In this document: positions 26,465-37,173 of the stretch, piece after piece
How positions within the stretch are numbered: position 1 is the first letter of the stretch
Layout of the letters: each line of letters starts with the position of its first letter
Assembly (NCBI RefSeq): GCF_900099975.1
Contig: NZ_FNEI01000014.1
Location: 49,488-113,487 of the forward strand
Direction: 5' to 3'
From: Arthrobacter cupressi
GTDB taxonomy: Bacteria; Actinomycetota; Actinomycetes; Actinomycetales; Micrococcaceae
Length of the DNA stretch: 64,000 nucleotides
Made by a program: the position numbers and the translations under genes
Notes under the pieces: generated by a model
Databases searched by the model: none
What the model was told of the DNA's origin: nothing
What the model saw: only the letters and a program-made list of their open reading frames with translations

Positions 26465-28129
26465 TTGCCAGAGCAGAATGACGCCGTTCAGATCCCACCC
26501 GGGACCCATACGACGGCGGGAAGCACGGCCGCCGGGCACAGCGGGTTCCGGCCCGCCCGGGTGGTTCCGGTGCCGCTGCGCGAGATCGCCGCGTCGCTGG
26601 GAGTCGAGGTCTCCGAGGCGGACGCGGCCGTTACGGTCACGGGCGTCTCCCTCAACTCCCGCGCCGTGGAGCACGGCGACCTGTACCTCGCCTTGCCCGG
26701 CGCGAGCCGGCACGGGGCGGAATTCGCGGCGCAGGCGGTAACCGCGGGGGCGGTCGCGATCCTCAGCGACCACGACGGCGCCAAGCGGCTGCTGGCCGAC
26801 GGCGGCCCGGGCGTTCCGGTGCTGTCCGTCCGCGAGCCGCGTACCGCCGTCGGGCCGGTTTCCGCGCTGGTCTACCGCAGCCAGCCGGCGGGGGAGGACT
26901 CGCCGACCCTCTTCGGCGTGACCGGCACCAACGGCAAGACCACCACCACCTACTTCATCAACTCCCTGCTGCGCGCCCTGGGCAAGACACCGGGCCTGAT
27001 CGGGACCATCGAAATCCTGGCCGGCGCCGAAGCGATCCCCAGCCTGCTGACCACCCCTGAATCCCCGGACGTGCACGCCTTGCTCGCCCTGATGCGGGAG
27101 CGGGGGCTGGACGCGGCCTCCATGGAAGTCTCCTCCCACGCGGTGTCCTACCGGCGCGTGGACGGGGTGATGTTCGACGTCGCCGGCTTCACCAACCTCA
27201 CCCAGGACCACCTGGACCTGCACGGCAGCATGGAGGAGTACTTCCGCACCAAGGCGGAGCTGTTCACCCCGGCACGCTGCCGCCGCGCGGTGGTGATCGT
27301 CGACGACGAGTGGGGCCGCACCCTCGCCGCCGAAGCGACGGTTCCGGTCACCACGCTGTCCCTGCAGGGCAAACGCGAGGCGCCGGACGCGGACTGGACC
27401 CTTGTCTCCAGCACCCCGCGCGGCCTGGGGAACGGTTTCGTGCTCCGGCACCGCGACGGCGGGGAACTGCGGGCGCGCACGGCCCTGCCCGGGGACTTCA
27501 ACATCGCCAACGCTGCCCTGGCCACCATCATGGTCCTGGCCTCCGGTGTAGGCCGTGACGCACTCCAGGCCGCTCTCGACGAGCAGGACCCGTTCGCGGT
27601 CGCCGTGCCCGGCCGCATGCAACTGGTGTCCGAAGCGCCGGCCTCGGTGGTCGACTTCGCGCACAACCCCGATGCCCTCGCCCGCGCCCTTGAAGCGGTG
27701 CGCTCCCGCGAGGAAGGCTCCCGGGTGATCGTCGTCTTCGGCGCCACCGGCCAGCGCGACCAGGGCAAGCGCCCCACTATGGGCGCGATCGCCGCCCGGC
27801 TGTCCGACGTCGTGATCATCAGCGACGACGACCCCCACGACGAGGACGCCGCCGCGATCCGCGCCGAGGTGCTGGCCGGCGCTGTCGCCGCCCGGGACGC
27901 CGAGCAACTGCGCTGCGAAATCGTCGAGTCCTTCCCGCGCGACGTGGCGATCCGCAAGGCGGTGGAACTCGCCACCGAAAAGGACACCATCCTGGTGGCC
28001 GGGCGCGGCCACGAAATCTGGCAGGAAGTCAAAGGGGTCAACCTCGCCCTCGATGACAGGGAGGAACTGAAGGCCGCCTTGACAGCCAGGGGATTCCGGG
28101 TTCCAGCAGACGAGCGGATAGAGTCCTAG
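26465..28129 (+). CDS. murE: UDP-MurNAc-tripeptide ligase (probably L-lysine-adding)
   Basis: A 554-residue Mur ligase adding the third stem-peptide residue. The ATP loop GTNGKTTTT is near residues 155-163, and the carbamylated-Lys/central region and C-terminal domain are complete. The specificity motif, DNPR in meso-diaminopimelate enzymes, reads DDPH (residues 455-458), which argues for L-lysine, as in Arthrobacter walls. The start is the TTG at 26465, preceded by GGAG; no ATG or GTG lies further upstream in frame. About 45 residues of low-complexity precede the Mur N-domain. Confidence 0.92.
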   Translation: MPEQNDAVQIPPGTHTTAGSTAAGHSGFRPARVVPVPLREIAASLGVEVSEADAAVTVTGVSLNSRAVEHGDLYLALPGASRHGAEFAAQAVTAGAVAILSDHDGAKRLLADGGPGVPVLSVREPRTAVGPVSALVYRSQPAGEDSPTLFGVTGTNGKTTTTYFINSLLRALGKTPGLIGTIEILAGAEAIPSLLTTPESPDVHALLALMRERGLDAASMEVSSHAVSYRRVDGVMFDVAGFTNLTQDHLDLHGSMEEYFRTKAELFTPARCRRAVVIVDDEWGRTLAAEATVPVTTLSLQGKREAPDADWTLVSSTPRGLGNGFVLRHRDGGELRARTALPGDFNIANAALATIMVLASGVGRDALQAALDEQDPFAVAVPGRMQLVSEAPASVVDFAHNPDALARALEAVRSREEGSRVIVVFGATGQRDQGKRPTMGAIAARLSDVVIISDDDPHDEDAAAIRAEVLAGAVAARDAEQLRCEIVESFPRDVAIRKAVELATEKDTILVAGRGHEIWQEVKGVNLALDDREELKAALTARGFRVPADERIES

Positions 28130-28135
28130 ACCGAG

Positions 28136-29623
28136 ATGATTGCACTGACAGCGGCGGAAATCGCCCACATCACCAATGGAACCCTTGCCTCCGATCCGGG
28201 GATTGTCCCCCTTTCTGTGGTGACGGACTCCCGCGAAGCAGAAGCCGGGTCGCTCTACGTCGCCAAGCCGGGAGAACACGCGGACGGTCACAACTTCGTC
28301 GGAGCCGCCTTCGACAACGGGGCCGTGCTGGCCCTCTGCGAACGCGAAGTGACCGACGCCGAAGGCCGGCCGTACCCCGCGGTCATCGTCGAGGACGCCG
28401 TGCTGGCCATGGGCGCCCTCGCCGCCGAAGCAGTCCGCCGGATCCGCGCCGAACGTGCGGCTGCCGGGGAAGAGTTCACCGTGGTCGGGATCACCGGTTC
28501 CGCGGGCAAGACCACCACCAAGGACCTGCTGGCCGGAATCCTCTCCAAGGCCGGGCAGACTGTGGCGCCCAAGGGTTCCTACAACGGCGAAGTCGGCGTC
28601 CCCCTGACGGTGTTCACGGCAGACGCCGGCACCCGGTACCTCGTGATCGAAATGGGCGCCACCGGAATCGGCCACATCGAATACCTGGCCGGCATGGTCA
28701 AGCCCGATATCGGCGTCGTGCTCGTGGTGGGCACGGCCCACGCCGGCGAGTTCGGCGGCGTCGAGAACATCGCCAAAACCAAGGGCGAACTGCTCGAGGC
28801 CCTCGGCACGGACGGCACGGCCGTCATCAACCTGGACGATCCACGGGTTGCCGCCATGGCCCCGCGTACCGTTGCCCCGATCCTGGGCACCAGCTCCGCC
28901 GGCGCGCCAGGTGCCGCCGTCGAGGCCCGCAACGCGGACATCGACGCCCTGGGCCACCCGGAGTTCGACCTTGTACTGCCCGACGGCGCCGGGCCACGTC
29001 CAGTGCGCAGCAGGCTGATCGGCGCACACCACCTGGGGAACCTGCTCGCGGCCGCGGCTGCCGCCTACGCCGCGGGCATTCCCGGCGACGACATCGCCGC
29101 CTCGCTCTCGGAGCAGACCGCCGCGAGCCGCTGGCGCATGGAACGCACCGAACGCGCGGACGGCGTCACCGTGATCAACGACGCCTACAACGCGAACCCG
29201 GAATCCATGCGGGCCGCCCTGCGCACCCTGGCGGACATCGGCCAGGGCCGGCGCACCTGGGCCGTCCTGGGTGCCATGCTCGAACTTGGCGAGGACTCGA
29301 TCCGGGAACACACGGCCATCGGCACCCAGGTGGTGCGGCTGAACATTTCGCGGCTCCTGGTGGTGGGGCGTGAGGCGCGGGCCCTGTACATTTCGGCCAT
29401 CCAGGAGGGCTCCTGGGGCGACGAATGCGTCTTCACCGAAACCGCTGACGAAGCCTTCGCGCTCCTCCAATCGCAGCTGGAACCGGGGGACCTCGTGCTG
29501 TTCAAGTCCTCGAACGGCGTGGGGCTGCGGCATCTGGGGGATCGGATAGCATTAGCCCCACGGGCGGGGACGATCGTGGACACTGCGGCTGTGGCTGCCA
29601 ATGAAGGGAACGAGCTGCTGTGA
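28136..29623 (+). CDS. murF: UDP-MurNAc-tripeptide--D-alanyl-D-alanine ligase
   Basis: A 495-residue Mur ligase that adds D-Ala-D-Ala, completing the UDP-MurNAc-pentapeptide. The ATP loop [10 protein letters not shown] is near residue 121; [13 protein letters not shown] and the C-terminal Rossmann-like domain follow. Six bases after murE; its stop overlaps the mraY start (GTGA at 29620-29623). Confidence 0.95.
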   Translation: MIALTAAEIAHITNGTLASDPGIVPLSVVTDSREAEAGSLYVAKPGEHADGHNFVGAAFDNGAVLALCEREVTDAEGRPYPAVIVEDAVLAMGALAAEAVRRIRAERAAAGEEFTVVGITGSAGKTTTKDLLAGILSKAGQTVAPKGSYNGEVGVPLTVFTADAGTRYLVIEMGATGIGHIEYLAGMVKPDIGVVLVVGTAHAGEFGGVENIAKTKGELLEALGTDGTAVINLDDPRVAAMAPRTVAPILGTSSAGAPGAAVEARNADIDALGHPEFDLVLPDGAGPRPVRSRLIGAHHLGNLLAAAAAAYAAGIPGDDIAASLSEQTAASRWRMERTERADGVTVINDAYNANPESMRAALRTLADIGQGRRTWAVLGAMLELGEDSIREHTAIGTQVVRLNISRLLVVGREARALYISAIQEGSWGDECVFTETADEAFALLQSQLEPGDLVLFKSSNGVGLRHLGDRIALAPRAGTIVDTAAVAANEGNELL

Positions 29624-30729
29624 TTGCACTGTTGATCGGCGCAGGCGTCGCCCTCCTTGTGGCCTTGATCGGCACCCCGCTGTTCATCCGTTTCCTGGTC
29701 CACAAAGGCTACGGACAATTCATCCGCGACGACGGGCCCACCTCGCACCACACCAAACGCGGAACCCCCACGATGGGCGGCACCGTGGTGGTCGCGGCGG
29801 TGCTCATCAGCTATGCCGTGACCCACCTGATCATGTGGATGATGAACCCTCGGTCGCCCGGTCCTTCCGCCTCCGGGCTGCTCCTGCTGTTCCTCATGGT
29901 CGGCATGGGCTTCGTGGGCTTCCTGGATGACTTCATCAAGATCTCCAAGCAGCGCAGCCTCGGCCTGAACGCCAAGGCCAAGCTGATCCTGCAGGCCGTG
30001 GTTGGCATCGCCTTCGGCATCCTGGTGCTGCAGTTCCCCAACGCGGACGGCATCACCCCCGCGTCCTACCAGATCTCCCTGGTCCGCGACATTCCCTGGC
30101 TGAACCTTGCCTTCGGCGGCACCGTGCTCGGGGCTATCCTCTTCGTGGTCTGGTCGAACCTGATCGTCACCGCGGCCACCAACGGCGTCAACCTCACCGA
30201 CGGTCTCGACGGGCTCGCCGCGGGTGCCTCCATCATGGTTTTCGGCGCCTACACCCTCATGGGGATCTGGCAGAACAACCAGGCCTGCGGCTCGCCCAGG
30301 GAAACAGGCAGCGGCTGCTACCTGGTCCGCGACCCCCTGGACCTCGCGCTGCTCGCAGCCATCATGAGCGCCGCCCTGGTGGGCTTCCTGTGGTGGAACA
30401 CCTCTCCGGCGAAGATCTTCATGGGCGACACCGGTTCCCTGGCCATCGGCGGCGCCGTGGCCGGCTTCGCCATCCTGTCCCGCACCGAACTGCTGCTGGG
30501 CATCATCGGGGGACTGTTCGTGCTGATCACCCTCTCGGTGATCATCCAGGTGGGCTACTTCAAGGTCACCAAGGGTAAACGCTTCTTCAAGATGGCCCCG
30601 CTGCAGCACCACTTCGAGCTCAAGGGCTGGGCCGAGATCACCGTGGTGGTGCGCTTCTGGATCCTCTGCGGCCTCTTCGTCGCCGCCGGGCTCGGTATTT
30701 TCTACGCTGAATGGGTGGTGCTGCTGTGA
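29620..30729 (+). CDS. mraY: Phospho-MurNAc-pentapeptide translocase
   Basis: A 369-residue, ten-span membrane enzyme transferring phospho-MurNAc-pentapeptide to undecaprenyl phosphate to form lipid I. Conserved elements: [13 protein letters not shown] (catalytic Asp pair), [10 protein letters not shown] and the PLQHHFEL motif. The GTG start lies within the murF stop; the stop overlaps the murD start in the same way (GTGA), so the genes are tightly coupled. Confidence 0.96.
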   Translation: MIALLIGAGVALLVALIGTPLFIRFLVHKGYGQFIRDDGPTSHHTKRGTPTMGGTVVVAAVLISYAVTHLIMWMMNPRSPGPSASGLLLLFLMVGMGFVGFLDDFIKISKQRSLGLNAKAKLILQAVVGIAFGILVLQFPNADGITPASYQISLVRDIPWLNLAFGGTVLGAILFVVWSNLIVTAATNGVNLTDGLDGLAAGASIMVFGAYTLMGIWQNNQACGSPRETGSGCYLVRDPLDLALLAAIMSAALVGFLWWNTSPAKIFMGDTGSLAIGGAVAGFAILSRTELLLGIIGGLFVLITLSVIIQVGYFKVTKGKRFFKMAPLQHHFELKGWAEITVVVRFWILCGLFVAAGLGIFYAEWVVLL

Positions 30730-32318
30730 ACACGAACGACCGGCACGGAAACGACCGGCTCAAAGACCTCACTAGCTGGGACGCGGACTGGCGCGGCCTG
30801 CGCGTAGTGGTCACCGGCATCGGCGTCTCCGGATTCTCCGCGGCCGACACCCTGATCGAACTCGGTGCCCGCGTGGTGGTGGTCGACGCCGCCACCACGG
30901 CGAAAGCCGAGGCCCAGGCGGACACCCTGAAGATCGTCGGCGCCGTGGACGTCCTCCTCGGACCGAACGCCGTGCTCACCATCCCCGAGATCGACGGCGA
31001 GAAACCCGAGCTCGTGGTGACCTCGCCGGGATGGCGGCCGGACCAGGCCCTGCTCGCCGCGGCGAAGCGCGCGCACATCCCGGTGTGGGGCGACGTCGAA
31101 CTCGCCTGGCGGCTGCGGGAGCGCAAGGGCCGCAAGACGGCGGACTGGCTCACCATCACCGGTACGAACGGCAAGACCACCACGGTGGGCATGACCGAAT
31201 CCATGCTGCAGGCCGCGGGCCTGAAGGCGATCGCTGTCGGCAACGTCGGCACCCCGATCCTGGACGCCCTGCGCGACCCGGTCGACTACGACGTGTTCGC
31301 CGTCGAGCTTTCCAGCTTCCAGCTGCATTGGAGCCACACCCTCTCCCCGGCGGCGAGCGTCTGCCTCAACGTGGCCGAGGACCATGTGGACTGGCACGGC
31401 TCCTACGACGCGTACCTGGCGGACAAGGCCAAGGTCTTCGAGAACACGCGGATCGCCTGCATCTACAACGCCGAGCAGATCGAAACCGAACGCATGGTGG
31501 AGAACGCCGACGTCATTGAGGGCTGCCGGGCTGTCGGCTTCACCACGGTGACCCCGGCCATCAGCATGCTCGGCGTCGTCGAGGGCCTCCTGGTGGACCG
31601 GGCATTCATCCCCGAACGCAAGGACTCCGCCGCGGAGCTCGCCGCCCTGTCCGACCTCGGCCCGGTAGCGCCCCGCCACCTCGTGGCCAATGCGCTGGCC
31701 GCCGCGGCGCTGGTGCGGGCCTACGGCGTGGAACCGGCAGCGGTGCGTGAAGGCCTCAAGCACTACCTCCCCGGCAAGCACCGCATCCAGCCCGTCAGCA
31801 AGCACGGCGACGTCCTATGGATCAACGATTCCAAGGCCACCAACCCGCACGCCGCTGCCGCAGCCCTCGCCGCCTTCGAGAACGTGGTGTGGATCGCCGG
31901 CGGACTGTCCAAGGGCGTCAACTACGACGACCTCGTCAGGGACCAGGCCCACCGGCTCAAGGCCGTGGTGCTCATCGGCACCGACACGGCCGCCCTGGAA
32001 GCCTCCCTTCAGCGACACGCAGCGGATGTCCCCGTGATCGGGCAGCCCAGGAGCGAAACTGAAGAGGCGCGGACCTCCGGTACAGATGGATCGGGCAAGG
32101 ACGTTCCGCCGATCTTCGGGGACACCGTGATGGCCCAGGCCGTCGCCGCGGCCGCCCGGATCGCCGTCCCGGGCGATACGGTGCTGCTGGCACCGGCGGC
32201 CGCGTCCATGGACCAGTTCTCTTCCTACGCCCACCGGGGAGACGCTTTCATCCAGGCAGTTCGCGATCTCGTGGAAGGCGATCCCGCGGAAGGCAAGGCA
32301 CAGACCACCGAGGAGTAG
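30726..32318 (+). CDS. murD: UDP-MurNAc-L-alanine--D-glutamate ligase
   Basis: A 530-residue Mur ligase adding D-glutamate to UDP-MurNAc-L-Ala. N-terminal dinucleotide-fold [20 protein letters not shown] loop GTNGKTTTV near residue 147, [11 protein letters not shown] in the C-terminal domain. I chose GTG 30726 because it overlaps the mraY stop exactly as mraY overlaps murF; an ATG at 30711 is the alternative. Longer than typical (about 450-480) because of an insertion in the C-terminal domain near residues 443-460, rich in Glu, Thr and Gly. Confidence 0.94.
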   Translation: MNTNDRHGNDRLKDLTSWDADWRGLRVVVTGIGVSGFSAADTLIELGARVVVVDAATTAKAEAQADTLKIVGAVDVLLGPNAVLTIPEIDGEKPELVVTSPGWRPDQALLAAAKRAHIPVWGDVELAWRLRERKGRKTADWLTITGTNGKTTTVGMTESMLQAAGLKAIAVGNVGTPILDALRDPVDYDVFAVELSSFQLHWSHTLSPAASVCLNVAEDHVDWHGSYDAYLADKAKVFENTRIACIYNAEQIETERMVENADVIEGCRAVGFTTVTPAISMLGVVEGLLVDRAFIPERKDSAAELAALSDLGPVAPRHLVANALAAAALVRAYGVEPAAVREGLKHYLPGKHRIQPVSKHGDVLWINDSKATNPHAAAAALAAFENVVWIAGGLSKGVNYDDLVRDQAHRLKAVVLIGTDTAALEASLQRHAADVPVIGQPRSETEEARTSGTDGSGKDVPPIFGDTVMAQAVAAAARIAVPGDTVLLAPAAASMDQFSSYAHRGDAFIQAVRDLVEGDPAEGKAQTTEE

Positions 32319-32320
32319 CA

Positions 32321-33589
32321 ATGGTCACCACGCCCACCCGCCAGGCGCCGGCCAGGAAGCCGGCCCGGCAGAGGCCGGGGCTTCGGGACCGGTTCCGGAG
32401 GCTCTGGGACGGCATCGAGGGCAAGGGCGCGGTAGCCAACAGCTCCACCTACTACCTGATCCTGGGCTGTACCCTCGCGCTCACCGCGATCGGCATCATG
32501 ATGGTGCTCTCCGCCTCCAGCGTGGAAGCCATCTCGGTGGGCCGGTCGCCCTACGCGGACGCCATGAAGCAGGCCACCTTCGGCGTGATCGGCGTGATCG
32601 CGATGTACCTCATTTCGCGGACCAACGTGACGTGGATGAAGCGGCTTTCGTGGCCGGCCCTGGGCATCGTCATGGTCCTCCTGGTCCTCGTCCAGGTGAT
32701 CGGCCGCAAGACCCTCGGCAACCAGAACTGGATCGATGTCGGCGGCGTCAGCATCCAGCCCTCGGAAATCGCCAAGCTCGTCCTCTGCGTCTGGATCGCC
32801 ACGGTCCTGGCCCGGAAGGAGAAACTGCTCCACCGCTGGATGCACGTGATCATCCCGGTGGTGCCGGGAGCCGGCCTGGTTCTTGGCCTCGTCCTGCTGG
32901 GCAACGACCTCGGTACGGCCATCGTGGTGATGGCAATCATCGCGGCGGGGCTGTTCTTCGCGGGCGTGCCCGGGAAGATGCTGGCCATCGCGGGTGCGGC
33001 CGGGGCGGTCGCGGCCACCGTCCTCACCCTCAGCAGCCCCAACCGCATCTGCCGCATTACCTCCTGGCTTGGCAATGCCTCGGACAGCTGCAAGGCGCAG
33101 TTCGACTTTGACTTCCAGTCCACCAACGGGATGTATGGCCTGGCCCAGGGCGGCTGGACCGGCCTTGGCCTCGGCCAGAGCCGGCAGAAATACAACTGGC
33201 TCCCCGAAGCCCACAACGACTTCATTTTCGCAATCATCGGCGAGGAACTGGGCCTGCTGGGCACCATCGTGGTCCTGCTGCTTTTCGCGATCCTGGGCAT
33301 CGCGATCTTCCGCGTGGTGATCCGCCAGACCGATCCCTTCCAGCGCACCCTGGCCGGCTCGATCATGGTCTGGCTGCTGGGCCAGGCAAGCATGAACATG
33401 GCCGTCGTCACCCAGCTCCTGCCGGTCATCGGTGTGCCCCTGCCCTTCATTTCCTACGGCGGCTCGGCCCTGTTGATGTCCCTGTGCGGCGTGGGCGTAG
33501 TGTTGTCCTTGGCCCGCGCCCAGATCGCGCCAGGCAAACGTCCCGGCCTGTGGCGCCGATCCAACAAAACTGCACGAAAGCGTAAATAG
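32321..33589 (+). CDS. ftsW: Lipid II polymerase FtsW (SEDS family)
   Basis: A 422-residue polytopic SEDS glycosyltransferase that polymerises septal glycan with FtsI. A basic Pro/Arg-rich cytoplasmic N-terminus (about 1-35) is followed by about ten transmembrane segments; family hallmarks are NWIDVGGVSIQPSEIAKL, the EAHNDFIFAIIGEELG loop and PFISYGGSALL. The ATG follows GAGGAG. Two bases separate it from murD. Confidence 0.95.
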   Translation: MVTTPTRQAPARKPARQRPGLRDRFRRLWDGIEGKGAVANSSTYYLILGCTLALTAIGIMMVLSASSVEAISVGRSPYADAMKQATFGVIGVIAMYLISRTNVTWMKRLSWPALGIVMVLLVLVQVIGRKTLGNQNWIDVGGVSIQPSEIAKLVLCVWIATVLARKEKLLHRWMHVIIPVVPGAGLVLGLVLLGNDLGTAIVVMAIIAAGLFFAGVPGKMLAIAGAAGAVAATVLTLSSPNRICRITSWLGNASDSCKAQFDFDFQSTNGMYGLAQGGWTGLGLGQSRQKYNWLPEAHNDFIFAIIGEELGLLGTIVVLLLFAILGIAIFRVVIRQTDPFQRTLAGSIMVWLLGQASMNMAVVTQLLPVIGVPLPFISYGGSALLMSLCGVGVVLSLARAQIAPGKRPGLWRRSNKTARKRK

Positions 33590-33595
33590 CACTTC

Positions 33596-34732
33596 ATGAA
33601 TTCCCAGCCCGAGGAAACCCAAACCAGGCGAACACAGCCCAAACCACTGTCCGTGGTGCTTGCCGGAGGCGGAACCGCCGGCCACATCAGCCCGATGCTC
33701 GCCATCGCCGACGCCCTGAAGGCCATCCGCCCGGACGCCGCCATCCTCACGGTCGGCACCGCCGAAGGCATGGAGACCCGGCTGGTCCCGGCCGCGGGCT
33801 ACGAACTGGCCACCATCGGCCGGGTCCCGTTTCCGCGGCGGCCGTCCCTCGCGGCGCTGAAGTTCCCGGCCCGTTTCGCCGGGGCCGTGAAGCAGGCCGG
33901 CCGCATCCTGGACCAGGCCCGGGCCGATGTGCTGGTGGGCGTTGGAGGCTACGTGTGTACCCCGATGTACCTGGCCGCCCGGAAACGGAAGATCCCCATC
34001 GTCATCCACGAAGCGAACAGCCGCCCCGGGCTGGCGAACAGGGTGGGGGCCCTGTTCAGCCACCACGTTGCCGTTGCCTTTCCCGAAACCAAGCTGAGGC
34101 ATGCCCGCCACGTGGGCATGCCCATGCGCAAGGCGATCTCGGGCCTGGACAGGACCTCGGCCCGCGCGGATGCCCGCCGCGCCCTGGGCCTGGACGACGA
34201 ACGGCCGGCCCTGGTCGTGACCGGCGGATCCTCCGGTGCCCAAAGCATCAACCGCACCATCGCGGACGCCCTGGCCGCCCTCGCGGCAGCCGGAGTCCAG
34301 ACCCTGCACATCACCGGCCGCGGCAAGGAAGTCACGGACGACGCCGGCGCGCCGCTCAGCGCCGAGGGTTACCGGCAGGTCGAATACGTGGATGGCATGG
34401 AGAACGTCTACGCCGCCGCCGACGTCCTGCTGGCCCGTGCCGGCGCCGCGACGGTAAGCGAGGTGGCCGCCGTCGGCGTTCCCGCCGTGTTCGTTCCGCT
34501 CCCGGTGGGCAACGGTGAACAGGCATTGAACGCCCGGGCGCTGGTGGCGGGCGGCGCCGCGCTCATTGTTGACGACAAGGCACTCACCGCCGGTTGGCTC
34601 GAGCGGGAGCTCATCCCGTTGCTGCGCGACCGGCAGCGCCTGGAAGACATGGCCGCCAGGGCCGAAAGGCTCGGCATCAGAAACGCCGATCAGCGCATGG
34701 CTGATCTTGTCCTGGAAGCGGTATCGGAATGA
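33596..34732 (+). CDS. murG: UDP-GlcNAc:lipid I N-acetylglucosaminyltransferase
   Basis: A 378-residue GT28-fold enzyme that adds GlcNAc to lipid I to make lipid II on the inner membrane face. The glycine loop [11 protein letters not shown] opens the acceptor domain, and the donor domain carries [12 protein letters not shown] and the [23 protein letters not shown] segment. Six bases after ftsW; its end overlaps murC by 4 bases (ATGA). Confidence 0.96.
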   Translation: MNSQPEETQTRRTQPKPLSVVLAGGGTAGHISPMLAIADALKAIRPDAAILTVGTAEGMETRLVPAAGYELATIGRVPFPRRPSLAALKFPARFAGAVKQAGRILDQARADVLVGVGGYVCTPMYLAARKRKIPIVIHEANSRPGLANRVGALFSHHVAVAFPETKLRHARHVGMPMRKAISGLDRTSARADARRALGLDDERPALVVTGGSSGAQSINRTIADALAALAAAGVQTLHITGRGKEVTDDAGAPLSAEGYRQVEYVDGMENVYAAADVLLARAGAATVSEVAAVGVPAVFVPLPVGNGEQALNARALVAGGAALIVDDKALTAGWLERELIPLLRDRQRLEDMAARAERLGIRNADQRMADLVLEAVSE

Positions 34733-36099
34733 CCCAGCCCATCGCAGACCTCAGCTCCCTCGGCCGGGTGCACTTCATCGGGATCGGCGGCGTCGGAATG
34801 TCCGCCGTCGCCCGGATCATGGTCGCCCGCGGCGTCACCGTCAGCGGCTCCGACGCCAAGGATCTTCCCGTGATGCGCGAGCTGGCCACGGCAGGCGCGC
34901 GCATCGCCGTCGGCTACGCGGCGGAAAACCTGGGCGACGCCCAGACCGTCGTGGCAGGTTCCGCCATCCGGGAGGACAACCCGGAACTGCTCGCCGCCCG
35001 GGCCGCCGGCCTGCCGGTGCTGCACCGCTCGGAAGGACTTGCCGCCACCATGGGCACAGACCGCGTGGTGGCTGTCGCCGGAACCCACGGCAAGTCAACC
35101 ACCACCTCGATGGTGACGGTGCTGCTGCAGCAGGCGGGCCTGGATCCCTCCTTCGCGATCGGCGCCAACGTGCCGGCGCTCGGCGTCAATGCCGCCAGCG
35201 GCAGTTCCGACATCTTCGTGGCCGAGGCCGACGAATCCGACGCGTCCTTCCTGAACTACCGCCCGTTGATCTCCATCGTCACCAATGTCGAGGCCGACCA
35301 CCTTGACCACTACGGCACGCCCGAAGCCGTCTTCGCCTCCTTCGACGCCTTCGCTGCGCTGCTGCCGGAACACGGGCTGCTGCTCACCTGCGCTGACGAC
35401 GACGGCGCACGCGCCCTCGCTGCCCGGGTCCGGGCCGCCGGCACCACGCGGGTCATGACGTACGGGACTGCCGAGGACGCCGACATCCGCCTGGAGGACG
35501 AAGGCGCAGGGGGCAGCTGGATCAGCCTGGCGGGCGAAAAGCAGCGCCTCGTGCTGCAGGTCCCCGGCCGCCACAATGCGCTCAACGCGGCAGCTGCTTT
35601 CGCCGCCGCCGTCGAGCTCGGGGTTGAACCCGCGGCTGCCGCCGCCGCCCTGGCCCACTTCAGCGGCGCGGCCCGCAGGTTCGAATTCAAGGGCGAAGGC
35701 AGGGGAGTGCGGGTCTACGACGACTACGCCCACCACCCCACGGAGGTCCGCGCCGCCCTTTCCGCCGCGCGCACCGTCGCGGCCGGCAACAAGGTACACG
35801 TTCTTTTCCAGCCGCACCTGTTCTCCCGGACCCGCGAATTCTCCCGGGAGTTCGCGGAGGCCCTGAACCTGGCGGACACGGCACTGGTCCTGGACATCTA
35901 TCCCGCCCGGGAGGACCCCATTCCCGGCGTCACCAGCGCGCTGATCACGGAGCACCTGCGCTCCGGCCGGCTCGTCGGCGCCGATGACGCCGTCGGGCAG
36001 ATCGTCGCCAGGGCAGGGGAGGGCGACATCATCCTCACCGCCGGCGCCGGCGACGTCACGGCCTACGGGCCCCTCATCGTGGAGCGGCTGGGTGGCTAG
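34729..36099 (+). CDS. murC: UDP-N-acetylmuramate--L-alanine ligase
   Basis: A 456-residue Mur ligase starting the stem peptide by adding L-Ala to UDP-MurNAc. N-terminal [19 protein letters not shown] loop GTHGKSTTT near residue 118, [10 protein letters not shown] and [14 protein letters not shown] in the C-domain. Overlaps murG by 4 bases and ftsQ by 8 bases. Confidence 0.96.
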   Translation: MTQPIADLSSLGRVHFIGIGGVGMSAVARIMVARGVTVSGSDAKDLPVMRELATAGARIAVGYAAENLGDAQTVVAGSAIREDNPELLAARAAGLPVLHRSEGLAATMGTDRVVAVAGTHGKSTTTSMVTVLLQQAGLDPSFAIGANVPALGVNAASGSSDIFVAEADESDASFLNYRPLISIVTNVEADHLDHYGTPEAVFASFDAFAALLPEHGLLLTCADDDGARALAARVRAAGTTRVMTYGTAEDADIRLEDEGAGGSWISLAGEKQRLVLQVPGRHNALNAAAAFAAAVELGVEPAAAAAALAHFSGAARRFEFKGEGRGVRVYDDYAHHPTEVRAALSAARTVAAGNKVHVLFQPHLFSRTREFSREFAEALNLADTALVLDIYPAREDPIPGVTSALITEHLRSGRLVGADDAVGQIVARAGEGDIILTAGAGDVTAYGPLIVERLGG

Positions 36100-36949
36100 C
36101 ACCCGGAAGCCCACCTTCAAGCCGGGCTCCGGCGATAAGGCGGGGGCAAATGCAGGAGCCGGGGTGATCAGTGCCGAGCGGACGGTTGAGACGCCTGCGC
36201 CTGGTTCCCCGCCCGCAGCGAAGGACAAATCCGCGAAAGTCCTCGCCTTCCCGGAACCCAAGGGGCGGAAACGGAAACGGATCGTCCTCACCGCTGCCGC
36301 CGTGGTGATCGCCCTGGTGGCGGCGCTGCTGGCCGCCGCCGTCTACTCACCCATGCTCGCCGTCCGCACGGTCACCGTGGACGGCACCAAGCTGCTGAAG
36401 GCCGACGCAGTGCGGAAGGCGCTCGCCCCGGTGGAGGGGACGCCCCTGCCGCAGATCGACGACGCCGAAATCACCCGGCTGCTCAAGCCGCTGGTCCAGG
36501 TGCGTTCCGTCAGCACCGAGGCCCGGCCGCCGTCGACCCTCCTTGTCCACGTCGTGGAACGGGTGCCGGTGGCGCTGCTGAAAAAGGGCGGCAGCTACCT
36601 GCTGGTGGACGTGGACGGGGTCCAGCTGGGCTCCACCACGGACCCGGCTTCCGTACCGCTGCCCCTGATCGAGGGCAACGCCGCCAAGGCCGAGCTGTTC
36701 ACGGCAATCACGGCCGTTCTCGCAACCCTGCCAGCGGACGTCCTGGCGAAGATGGCCAGCGCCTCGGCCAAGTCACCCGACGCCGTCGAGCTCAGGCTCA
36801 TCGACGGCAAGACAGTTGTGTGGGGCAACGCGGAGGAGAAGGAGCTCAAAGCCCGCGTGCTCGAAGCGCTCCTCAAGGCGCCGGCGGATCCGAAGGTTCC
36901 GGTGAACGTCTATGACGTTTCCGCGCCGCGGCACCCGCTGACGAAGTAG
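36092..36949 (+). CDS. ftsQ: Cell division protein FtsQ
   Basis: A 285-residue bitopic divisome protein. Basic cytoplasmic N-terminus (1-63), one transmembrane segment (about 64-85), then the POTRA domain beginning AVRTVTVDGTKLL and the FtsQ beta domain with VRSVSTEARPPSTLLVHVVERVPVA (split across its first strands). FtsQ recruits FtsL/FtsB and controls FtsW-FtsI. The GTG at 36092 overlaps the murC stop; a longer in-frame reading from 35984 lies inside murC and is not needed. Confidence 0.93.
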   Translation: MASTRKPTFKPGSGDKAGANAGAGVISAERTVETPAPGSPPAAKDKSAKVLAFPEPKGRKRKRIVLTAAAVVIALVAALLAAAVYSPMLAVRTVTVDGTKLLKADAVRKALAPVEGTPLPQIDDAEITRLLKPLVQVRSVSTEARPPSTLLVHVVERVPVALLKKGGSYLLVDVDGVQLGSTTDPASVPLPLIEGNAAKAELFTAITAVLATLPADVLAKMASASAKSPDAVELRLIDGKTVVWGNAEEKELKARVLEALLKAPADPKVPVNVYDVSAPRHPLTK

Positions 36950-37055
36950 CCTTTCGGGGGCGGGAGAGCAGGGCAACGCGCAGGCGGCAGGGGCTAATTT
37001 CGGGACTTTCACACGACACGCTGAGCGGGTCATTGAATGTGTGATTCCCAGCCCA

Positions 37056-37061
37056 TACCGT
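37056..37061 (+). promoter_or_regulatory. Candidate ftsZ promoter -10 (TACCGT) with TTGAAT at 37033
   Basis: TTGAAT (37033-37038) and TACCGT (37056-37061) are 17 bases apart. A second possible promoter, TTGACA (37076-37081) with TAGAGG 17 bases downstream, lies closer to the gene. ftsZ often has several promoters. Confidence 0.35.
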
Positions 37062-37087
37062 CGCATAAGAGTTACTTGACATAACTA

Positions 37088-37108
37088 TAACCTTCAACTA
37101 GAGGGTTA
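37088..37108 (+). promoter_or_regulatory. Inverted repeat upstream of ftsZ, possible FtsR/MerR-type operator
   Basis: TAACCTTC (37088-37095) and GAGGGTTA (37101-37108) match at 7 of 8 positions around a 5-base spacer, just downstream of TTGACA at 37076. The size and place fit a MerR-family operator. FtsR activates ftsZ in C. glutamicum; that FtsR binds here is inference. Confidence 0.4.
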
Positions 37109-37173
37109 AGGTCCAAGGATTCAAGTTGGACTCGATCAGTTTCGCTATAGGACACAAGCAAGGGGCACGAAAC

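Noticed and set aside
26366..29533. A 1055-codon minus-strand frame opposite murE and murF
   Set aside because: Same reason: shadow of two well-supported genes, low-complexity translation with no recognisable domain.
32225..34309. A 694-codon minus-strand frame opposite ftsW and murG
   Set aside because: His/Asp/Gly-rich translation, spans two real genes and their junction; antisense shadow.
34566..35306. A 246-codon plus-strand frame overlapping the murG end and murC start
   Set aside because: Arg/Gly/Pro-rich frame-shifted reading of murC; no ribosome-binding site or motif.
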